From positions 1-52,497 of the forward strand of contig NZ_JABGCH010000030.1 in assembly GCF_019799945.1 (NCBI RefSeq): DNA of 52,497 bases, written 5' to 3'. Below, piece after piece: positions 34,089 to 40,689 of the stretch. Made by a program: the position numbers and the translations under genes. The DNA is from Modestobacter marinus (GTDB lineage: Bacteria > Actinomycetota > Actinomycetes > Mycobacteriales > Geodermatophilaceae). Position 1 is the first letter of the stretch. Every line of letters begins with the position of its first letter. The notes below the pieces were generated by a model that did no database searches, was not told the DNA's origin, and saw nothing but the letters and a program-made list of their open reading frames with translations.

Positions 34089-34943
34089 ATGGGGCGGACA
34101 CCCGTCGTCGTGGCGCTGCTGCTGCTGCTGGCCGGGTGTGCCGCGGAGAACGGTGCCCCGGCGGCGGAGGGGACGCCCAGCGTCGAGGCGCCCACCGTCT
34201 CGGCGCCTCCGGCGGTCGCCGGCATCGAGGCCGAGGCGGTCCGGCTGCGCAGTGACGTGACGGCCGGTCGCCGGCTGCAGGTGCGGATCGCGGACACCGG
34301 CTCGGCGCCCTTCACCGTGACGTCGGTGCAGCTGGACACCCCCGGCTTCGCCGCGGTGCCGCCCCGGGACACCGCCACCGAGTTCACCCCCGGCCGGGTC
34401 ATCGACCTGCCGGTGGAGCGCGGCGCCGTCGACTGCGCGACACCGCCGGACCCGGCGGCCGCGCGGCTGACCGTGGTGCGCCCCGACGGCAGCACCGAGG
34501 AGCTCCGCGTGCCCCTGGCCGGGGACACGCTGGCCCGGCTGCACGCGCAGGAGTGCGCGGCCGTGGCGCTGCTCGACGTGGTGGACGTGCGGGTGGAGGG
34601 ACTGGCCGGGGAGGGGGACACGCTTGCCGGGGACGTCGTCCTCACCCGGCGCAGCGGGGACGACGAGATCGTGGTCTCGGAGCTGTCGCCCAGCGTCGTC
34701 CTCGCGCCGGTGCCGCAGCGGGAGCTGCCGGTGCGGCTGGCCCCCGGCGAGCAGCGGCTGGAGCTGCCGGTGACCTTCGACGCCACGCGGTGCGACCCGC
34801 ACGCGCTCGCCGAGACCAAGCAGCCGTTCGTCTTCCCCGTGCGCGTGACGGTGGGGGACGGCGAGGACGCCGTCGTCGACCTCCCCCTCGACGACGGTCA
34901 GCGCGCCCAGCTGCAGGAGTTCCTGACCAGCGCCTGCCGGTGA
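34089..34943 (+). CDS. hypothetical lipoprotein
   Basis: A 284-residue protein with signal peptide and lipobox LLLLLAGC. The mature part looks like two beta-sandwich halves (LQVRIADTGSAPFTVTSVQLD; VVLTRRSGDDEIVVSELSPS) and ends with a cysteine (FLTSACR). No family is recognised with confidence. TAGGGT six bases before the ATG (34077-34082) indicates a leaderless transcript independent of the Rieske gene. Confidence 0.75.
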   Translation: MGRTPVVVALLLLLAGCAAENGAPAAEGTPSVEAPTVSAPPAVAGIEAEAVRLRSDVTAGRRLQVRIADTGSAPFTVTSVQLDTPGFAAVPPRDTATEFTPGRVIDLPVERGAVDCATPPDPAAARLTVVRPDGSTEELRVPLAGDTLARLHAQECAAVALLDVVDVRVEGLAGEGDTLAGDVVLTRRSGDDEIVVSELSPSVVLAPVPQRELPVRLAPGEQRLELPVTFDATRCDPHALAETKQPFVFPVRVTVGDGEDAVVDLPLDDGQRAQLQEFLTSACR

Positions 34944-35087
34944 CCGCCCAGGGGGAGTTGTGGCTGCCGGGGCGGGCGCCCCGCCCGGCCGCCACCCCCC
35001 GGGTTCACACGCGGCTGGGCTGCTCGGCCGGGCCGGGTTGCGCCGGGATCTGCGGCGTCGACGCGGCCGCCGAGCCGAGGGCCTCGT

Positions 35088-35762
35088 TCATCCTGACCCT
35101 GTCGAAGGACTCGGTGAAGCTGGTCGCCTGCCGTTCCGCATCGTCCAGACGTGCACGAACGGCAGGTCGAACGGGCGGTCGGCGGCCGTCCGGCCGGAGA
35201 GCCGACCCAGCACGACGACGGTGCCGCCGGAGTCGAGGAACGTCTGCGGCTGGACCGACAGCTCGGCGAAGTGCTGCGGGAGCCGCCCGAAGAAGCCCGC
35301 CACCTCCTGCGGGCCGGCGAAGCGGCCGCCGAACGGGACCGAGTCGGGCGTGTACCAGTCGAGCTCCTCGTCGAAGACCGCCAGGACGGCGGGGACGTCG
35401 CCCGCGGCGAAGTCCGCGTACCCCCGGCGCAGGATCTCGACGTCCGAGGCGGCAGCGGGGACGCTCTCGCCGTCCACCCCGGCGGAGATGCGGTAGACCT
35501 CGTGCGCCGGGTGGAAGGTCACCTCCGGCTGCACCCCGACCCCGGCCCGGGCCATCGCGGGACCCAGCCGTTGCTCGCCGAAGGCGGCGAAGGCGTCCTC
35601 GTCCGCCCAGGCGTCGACGTTGCGGCAGTCCTCGCCGTCCCACCAGGTCAGGTGGGCGATCCCGCCGTCCGGTGGCTCCTCGAGCCACCGGCACTCCGCC
35701 CGGACCGCGGCGTACTCCTCGCGGCTCACTCCCCGCAGCACGACCTCGGCGATCACGGTCAT
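35088..35762 (-). CDS. two-domain SnoaL-like protein with C-terminal frameshift
   Basis: The N-terminal 95 residues look like a small alpha/beta sensor domain (HLTWWDGEDCRNVDAWADED, VTFHPAHEVYRIS). The second part is a SnoaL/NTF2-like domain (ILRRGYADFAAGDVPAVLAVFDEELDWY ... VVVLGRLSGRT ... FVHVWTMRNG). After FVHVWTMRNG the frame runs into proline/serine nonsense and stops at 35088. In the next frame the expected end (ATSFTESFDRVRMNEAL) continues to 35005. One missing base near 35127 explains this. It is either a young mutation or a sequencing error. ATG start with GGGGAGG seven bases ahead. Confidence 0.65.
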   Translation of the reverse strand: MTVIAEVVLRGVSREEYAAVRAECRWLEEPPDGGIAHLTWWDGEDCRNVDAWADEDAFAAFGEQRLGPAMARAGVGVQPEVTFHPAHEVYRISAGVDGESVPAAASDVEILRRGYADFAAGDVPAVLAVFDEELDWYTPDSVPFGGRFAGPQEVAGFFGRLPQHFAELSVQPQTFLDSGGTVVVLGRLSGRTAADRPFDLPFVHVWTMRNGRRPASPSPSTGSG

Positions 35763-35960
35763 GGCCAGGCCTCCCCAGACGATCGGTCCCGTGCCCGACG
35801 CACCGTCGGACGTCCCACAGTGCGGCGCTGCGGGGGTCGCCGGATCACCGGCTGACCACGAGCACCGGCGGGTGGGCACAAGGTGACGGCGCGTGGCACC
35901 CCGGTCGGGCCCGGCTGCCGACGACCGCCGACGGTGGCTGCCGTCGCTACGGTGCGCCGG

Positions 35961-36521
35961 GTGGAGACGGCGGACTCGCCCCTCTCCGCCCGGCTCGCCG
36001 CCGGGGACGACCGTGCACTGGCCGAGGTCGTCGACCGGCTGGGGACGGCGGTGCACGCCGTCGCGGTCGCGGTCCTCAGGGACGCGGCCGCGGCGCAGGA
36101 CGTCGTCCAGGACGTGTTCGTCGACCTCTGGTGCCATCCGCAGCGCTTCGACGAGCGGCTGGGCATACTGCGGACCTTCCTGCTGATGACCGCCCGGCAC
36201 CGCGCCGCCGACGTCGTGCGCAGCGAGCAGCGCCGGGCGGTTCGCGAGCTGCGGTCCGAGCGGCTGCTCCCGCCGCGGCCGGACCCGTCGCCGGGTGACC
36301 TGGTGGCCGCGGCGGAGACCGGGTCGGAGGTCCGCGCGGCCGTGCGCAGCCTGCCGCAGGAGCAGCGCGAGGCCGTGGAGCTGGTCTACTTCGGTGGGCT
36401 GTCGTACCGGGACGTGGCTCAGACCCTGGACATCCCGGAGGGGACGGCGAAGTCGCGCGTGCGGCTGGCGCTGAGCAAGCTGGAGACCCGCCTCGACCGC
36501 CGGCTGCTGGAGCACTCGTGA
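35961..36521 (+). CDS. ECF RNA polymerase sigma factor
   Basis: A 186-residue group 4 sigma factor. Region 2: ALAEVVDRLGTAVHAVAVAVL, AQDVVQDVFVDLW, LGILRTFLLMTARHRAADVVR. Region 4: AAVRSLPQEQREAVELVYF, then the helix-turn-helix GLSYRDVAQTLDIPEGTAKS. The start is the GTG at 35961, with TACGGT seven bases upstream (35948-35953); the longer open frame from 35883 adds only unstructured residues. The gene that follows four bases back-to-front (GTGA at 36518) is its expected partner but is decayed. Confidence 0.9.
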   Translation: METADSPLSARLAAGDDRALAEVVDRLGTAVHAVAVAVLRDAAAAQDVVQDVFVDLWCHPQRFDERLGILRTFLLMTARHRAADVVRSEQRRAVRELRSERLLPPRPDPSPGDLVAAAETGSEVRAAVRSLPQEQREAVELVYFGGLSYRDVAQTLDIPEGTAKSRVRLALSKLETRLDRRLLEHS

Positions 36522-37293
36522 GCACCCCCCCTGCCCGCCGACTTGCGGGACCGCGTGCTCGGCGCCGCCCTGGGGGCGCGGAGCGCCGGCCGACCCGGTG
36601 CCCGACGTCCCGCCGATCGCGCCGGGTGAGGCCTTCGCCCGCGCCGCGGACGCCCTCGCCGGCCTGCTGGCCGGTCTGGACGGGCCAGACTGGCAGGTGC
36701 CCGTTCTGCGCGACCTGGACGTGCAGGGCCTCGTCGGTCACCTGATCGGCGTGGAAGGGGAGCGGGGGCGGGCCCGGTCGCAGACCCGCCGGGCCCTTCG
36801 AGCGGCGGTGAACCGCACCCTGTTGATGCTGGAGGAGGATCCCGCCGGTGACGCGCGGGAGGTCGCCGTGCACGGCATGCGGCTGTCCCGGGCGCGCTGC
36901 TGGTCGTCCGTGCGCTCGAGCTGTGGACGCACGAGAACGACGTGCGCGCCGCGTCCACCGGCCGCCGACCGTGCCCGACGCCGCGACGCTGCGGCTGATG
37001 ACCCAGTTGGCCGTGGCCGGGCTGCCGATCGGGGTGCAGCGGGCCGCGCCGGACACCGACCCGGTGGACGTGCACCTCGTCCTGACCGGTGTCGGCTGGG
37101 GGACGTGGGACGTCGCGGTCGGTGCGGATCGGGGCCTGCGGTGCGCGAGGTGGTGCTGGTCGTGGAGGCCGTCGAGTTCTGCCGGCTGGTCGCCGACCGG
37201 GTCGATCCGGACGACGTCGCCGCTGAGGTGGAGGGGCCGGTGGAGGCGGCCGCCGTCGTCCTGGCCGGGGCGGCCGCCCTGGCCCTGGACTGA
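36518..37293 (+). pseudogene. decayed mycothiol-dependent maleylpyruvate isomerase family gene
   Basis: A recognisable protein is scattered over all three frames: LPADLRDRVLGAALGARSAG (about 36530-36590), VPDVPPIAPGEAFARAADAL onward (36600-36895), ALLVVRALELWTHENDVRAA (about 36893-36955), VPDAATLRLMTQLAVAGLPI onward (36970-37135), and REVVLVVEAVEFCRLVADRV to ALALD (37140-37293). This order matches the MDMPI-type (DinB-like) proteins that sit after ECF sigma factors in actinobacteria. At least four or five single-base indels are needed to restore it. It starts at the sigma-factor stop (GTGA), so it was once coupled to it. Confidence 0.75.
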
Positions 37294-37402
37294 CCCGGAC
37301 GCCGGGACGGCGGCGGTGCGGTCAGTCAGCGGCAGTACCCTCACTCGGGGTCGCGAGGCCTCCGGGTGCTGCATGAGTCGTCCGGAGTTCGCTGCCCCCA
37401 CC

Positions 37403-37475
37403 GGGCCTCTAGCTCAACTGGCAGAGCAGCGGACTTTTAATCCGCGGGTTGTGGGTTCGATCCCCACGGGGCCCA
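37403..37475 (+). tRNA. tRNA-Lys (TTT)
   Basis: A 73-nt cloverleaf: acceptor GGGCCTC/GGGGCCC, D stem GCTC/GAGC, anticodon stem GCGGA/TCCGC with loop CTTTTAA (anticodon TTT), T arm GTGGG-TTCGATC-CCCAC, discriminator A. Its 3' half is the attachment site of the island that follows. Confidence 0.97.
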
Positions 37476-37479
37476 CCGT
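37431..37479 (+). repeat. attL: 49-bp direct repeat, left copy
   Basis: The stretch from the tRNA-Lys anticodon stem through its 3' end plus four bases is repeated perfectly at 50047-50095. The left copy is part of the intact tRNA; the integrase gene starts its 3' end 57 bp further on. This is the standard layout of tRNA-targeting integrative elements. Confidence 0.93.
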
Positions 37480-37535
37480 GCTTGACCTGGGGTTTTGTGC
37501 CTTCGGCGGTCGTTCGAGACCCCGTCGTGCCAGCA

Positions 37536-38780
37536 TCAGTGGCAGCTGTGGTCGCCTGCGGTGTCGGCGACCGTGTTGGCCGCCTGGTCGAAGGCGGCGT
37601 CCAGCAGCGCGCCGATCGCGTCGGACGCGGTGCGGGCCGTCTCCTCGGACAGGTGGCCATAGGTGTCGACGGTGATCCCGATCGAGGAGTGACGAAGCAT
37701 CTTCGACACGATCGCCATCGGCACCCCGGCGGCCAGCATCAGCGACGCGGCGCCGTGCCGGAGGTCGTGCAGCCGGATCTGGCGAAGGCCGGCCGCCGTG
37801 CTCAGCGCCACGAACCGGCGGGTCACGTACTCCGGTCGCAGCGGGGCGCCGTTCTCCCGGGCGAACACCAGGCCGTGGGCCTCGTAGGCGGGACCCCAAG
37901 ACTGCCGGTCGATGTCCTGGCCGAGCCGCCACTGCAGCAGCGCGTGCATCGCGCGCTCGGTCAACGGCACCGACGCCTCGGACGACTTCGTCTTCGGGGT
38001 CGAGAACTCAAGCCGGCCGCCGACGTCGACGACGGTCTGCCGGATCCGGGCCGTCCGGTTGGTGAAGTCGAGGTCGGACCAGCGCAGCCCAAAGGCCTCG
38101 CCGCGGCGCAGCCCGCACGCGGCGATCACCTCGAACAGCGGGCCGAGCCGGTCGGTCTCGACGTGCCGCAGGAAGGTCGCGAGCTCACCGGCGGACCAGG
38201 GCTGGACCTCGGGGCGGGCCCCGTTCGGGGGAGTGACGTTGCTGGCCACGTTGAACGGCAGCCGGCGAGTCTTCACCGCGTAGGTGAGCGCGGATCGCAG
38301 GGTCGCGTGGATCCGCCGGCCGGTCACCGGGCCGCGGCCACCGGTCAGCGCGTCGACCAGGAGCTGCTCGACGTGCTCGGCGCGCAGCCGCTCGATCGGC
38401 ACATGCCCGATCGCCGGGACGATGACGTTGTCTACGTGCGCCCGGTAGGACCGCAGCGTGGTCGGTTTCGCTTCGGTGGCCTTCACCTGCAGCCAGCGCG
38501 TCAGGAAGGTCGCGACGGTCTCCCGGTCGTCGACTCGCACGCCCTGTGAGGCCCGGCTGGTGACGTCGGCCAGCGCCCGGTTCGCGGCGGCCTTCGTCGT
38601 GAAGCCGCCGCGGCGCATGGTGCGGCGCTTCCCCGCCTCGCCCGGCAGGTCGACCGCGAAGTACCAGGTGCCGTGCTTCCCATCCGTGGCCAGCCGCGGG
38701 CAGGACTGGCCCAGCTGGCGGCCGGCGTCGTCACGACAGGAGCAGCGTCGGTAGACGCGCCCCCGCCGGTCGATGCTCAC
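37536..38780 (-). CDS. tyrosine recombinase / site-specific integrase
   Basis: A 414-residue phage-type integrase. N-terminal arm-binding region with the cysteine pair RRCSCRDDAGRQ, then the SAM-like core-binding domain (TVATFLTRWLQVKATEAKP), then the catalytic domain with ACGLRRGEAFGLRW (first Arg), IRLHDLRHGAASLML (His-x-x-Arg), MLRHSSIGITVDTYGHL (His and Tyr nucleophile). All residues needed are present, so it should be active. The GTG at 38780 overlaps the upstream small ORF by four bases; the longer frame adds only low-complexity sequence. Confidence 0.93.
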   Translation of the reverse strand: MSIDRRGRVYRRCSCRDDAGRQLGQSCPRLATDGKHGTWYFAVDLPGEAGKRRTMRRGGFTTKAAANRALADVTSRASQGVRVDDRETVATFLTRWLQVKATEAKPTTLRSYRAHVDNVIVPAIGHVPIERLRAEHVEQLLVDALTGGRGPVTGRRIHATLRSALTYAVKTRRLPFNVASNVTPPNGARPEVQPWSAGELATFLRHVETDRLGPLFEVIAACGLRRGEAFGLRWSDLDFTNRTARIRQTVVDVGGRLEFSTPKTKSSEASVPLTERAMHALLQWRLGQDIDRQSWGPAYEAHGLVFARENGAPLRPEYVTRRFVALSTAAGLRQIRLHDLRHGAASLMLAAGVPMAIVSKMLRHSSIGITVDTYGHLSEETARTASDAIGALLDAAFDQAANTVADTAGDHSCH

Positions 38781-38971
38781 TCGCCCTCGCCCTCGCCCTC
38801 GCCCTCGCCCTTCGGTCGAGGCACCCCGAGGCGGTCCATCTCGTCGAGAAGCTCCGCCGGGCACGCCGGCGGGGACAGCTGCTGCTCTCGCATCCGGTCG
38901 TAATGGTCGGTCAGGCTCAGGAGTGCCGTCCGTAGTCGGCGGTCGATTCCCTCCAACTCATCTTGGTGCAC
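38777..38971 (-). CDS. small ORF coupled to the integrase gene
   Basis: A 64-residue protein from GTG 38971 (AAGGG a few bases ahead). It has two likely helices (HQDELEGIDRRLRTALLSLT; PAELLDEMDRLGVP) and ends in five Gly-Glu units encoded by a hexanucleotide repeat (about 38781-38810). Its stop overlaps the integrase start (GTGA). The position is that of an excisionase in related elements, but no helix-turn-helix is evident, so the role is open. Confidence 0.45.
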   Translation of the reverse strand: MHQDELEGIDRRLRTALLSLTDHYDRMREQQLSPPACPAELLDEMDRLGVPRPKGEGEGEGEGE

Positions 38972-39140
38972 CCTTGAGGACGATCCCGAGGTACTCACCC
39001 TCGTCGGGTAGCCGCCGGTCCGCCGCCTCGCCCTCGCGGAGGCGCTCACGGCGCTGGTCACGGCCCGGGAAGAGGACGCCGCGGTCTGACCTGCTCCACG
39101 CGCACCGCGAAGGGCGTGTACGTCACCCCGGAGTGGACGG
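38972..39140. other. gap with a possible gene scrap
   Basis: No intact gene. On the plus strand a short frame reads ALAEALTALVTAREEDAAV and stops near 39088; it resembles the tail of some protein but has a stop shortly upstream. Probably a leftover from island rearrangement. Confidence 0.25.
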
Positions 39141-40388
39141 TCAGGTGCTCGGCGAGGGGTTGCCGGCGTCGGCACCGTTCTCGGTGTTCCGGCCGCGGGG
39201 CGGGCCGCCGTACCAGTCGAGGCACACCATCGTCGCGTCGTCGCGGAGGTCCCCGCCGGTCGCGTCCATCACCGCGGCGCCCAGGGCGTGAACGACTTCC
39301 CGCGGGTGCAGCTCCGCGGTGTCGGCCAGGGCCGCGGCCACGTCGAGCGATGCAGCGTTGCGCTCCTGCATGCCGTCGGTGAGGAAGACGATCCGGTCGC
39401 CGGGCTCGAGGGAAAGGGACTGCACTTCGAAGGCCTTGCCGGGCAGTACGCCGAACGGCGCCTCGACGCGGAGCCCGATCTCCTCCACGACACCTCCCCG
39501 GAGCCGAAGGGGCAGGGTGTGCCCGGCGTTGACGATCACGGCCGCGCCGGTGTGCAGGTCCACGCGCACGAGCTGACCGGTGACGAACTGGCCATGCGGC
39601 GCGTTCTCGGCCAGGCAGTCGTTGGCGTAGCTGGCCTGCTCGCCGAGGTCCATCCCCTTACGGCGACCGTTGCGCAAGCCGCCGACCAGCACGGTGGCCA
39701 GCAGAGACGCCGCGACCTGATGGCCGACCGCGTCGGTGATCGACACCTGCAAGCTGTCGCGGTCGAGGGTGTAGTCGAAGGTGTCCCCACCGACCGCGTG
39801 GGCCGGTTCCAGCCATCCGGCGAGGGTGAACTGCCCGGCCTCGCAGGTGAAGGCGGCCGGCAGCAGTCGGCGCTGGATCTCCGCGGCCAGGGAGAACGGG
39901 GTGGAGCGCATGCCCCACTCGAACACGTCGGTGTGCCGGCGGGCGGCGATGAGGATGTAGGCCAGCGCGTGCGCGGCGGTGCCGATGTCGGCGACCTCCT
40001 GGGGGGAGGGGATGCGGGGCAGCCGCAGTTCGAGCAGCCCGATGGCGTCCCCGCGGTCGGTGACCGGGGCGACCATCCGGGCGCCGTTGTCGACCGGCTG
40101 CACGTCGGCCCGCTGTGTCCGCAGGACGCTGTCGTAGACGGTGCCCGCCAGTGGCACCGTCTTGGCCTGCTCGACTCCGCGTCCGCGGGCGCCGTCGACC
40201 CGGTCGGTGGACGTCAGCCGGACGACTGCCCGGCCGCTGAAGTCGGCGATCAGGAGGTGCACCTCCTGGGCGCCGACCATCTCCGCGAGCCGGGCCGCGA
40301 CCACCGGGACCGAGTCGACCGGCGCTGCCGCCTCCACCTCGTCGAGGAGTTGGCCGACGTCTAGCCGTCCAGACCTCGACCCCCGCAC
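39141..40388 (-). CDS. GAF-like/SpoIIE-type PP2C phosphatase
   Basis: A 415-residue RsbU-like serine phosphatase. The first 150 residues resemble a GAF sensor (VDSVPVVAARLAEMVGAQEVHLLIADFSG, ending DAIGLLELRLP). The C-terminal domain has QRRLLPAAFTCEAGQFTLAG, the metal-binding VGGDTFDY and ITDAVGHQVAASLLAT, FLTDGMQERN and LRDDATMVCLD. It should dephosphorylate an anti-sigma-factor antagonist; no antagonist gene is in the window. Start GTG 40388 has TAGGGT (40396-40401, minus) seven bases ahead. Divergent from the second phosphatase gene. Confidence 0.85.
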   Translation of the reverse strand: MRGSRSGRLDVGQLLDEVEAAAPVDSVPVVAARLAEMVGAQEVHLLIADFSGRAVVRLTSTDRVDGARGRGVEQAKTVPLAGTVYDSVLRTQRADVQPVDNGARMVAPVTDRGDAIGLLELRLPRIPSPQEVADIGTAAHALAYILIAARRHTDVFEWGMRSTPFSLAAEIQRRLLPAAFTCEAGQFTLAGWLEPAHAVGGDTFDYTLDRDSLQVSITDAVGHQVAASLLATVLVGGLRNGRRKGMDLGEQASYANDCLAENAPHGQFVTGQLVRVDLHTGAAVIVNAGHTLPLRLRGGVVEEIGLRVEAPFGVLPGKAFEVQSLSLEPGDRIVFLTDGMQERNAASLDVAAALADTAELHPREVVHALGAAVMDATGGDLRDDATMVCLDWYGGPPRGRNTENGADAGNPSPST

Positions 40389-40689
40389 GGGGCAGACCCT
40401 AGCGCGGCGTAGCCGCCAGGGCGCCCGCGAGATGCGGTCCAGCAGCTCGTTCCCCAGCGGCCAAAGTGCGCGGTCTCCGGCGGGCGGAGGTCGTTGTTGG
40501 CCGGGACGTCCACTGCTTCGCTCCGCGCAGCGTCCCGGGTCGCCGGTCGCTTGCGCCGCGTGTACTTTCCGCACCGGCGCCGTTCCGAGGTCGGTTCGGC
40601 GCCTGTCGTGCGTTGGTCGTGTCGCGCGGGCACCCCGGAAGGGTCGCCTTGGCCCCGCGGAACGCGCCGGAGCTGCGGAAGGAGCGCGG
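40389..40689. other. divergent promoter region of the two phosphatase genes
   Basis: A 301-bp gap between divergent genes. It holds the leaderless -10 box of the leftward gene at 40396-40401 and GAAGGAG, the ribosome site of the rightward gene, at 40678-40684. No further gene or clear palindrome is seen. Confidence 0.5.

Noticed and set aside
37414-37660. Minus-strand frames containing GDRTHNPRIKSP, also present near 50050
   Set aside because: This peptide is simply the antisense translation of the tRNA-Lys 3' half and its att copy. It is a common false annotation and not a gene.
38781-38864. Longer start for the integrase
   Set aside because: The upstream extension is the shifted-frame translation of the hexanucleotide repeat and has no family match. 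GTG 38780 gives the usual N-terminus and couples with the preceding ORF.
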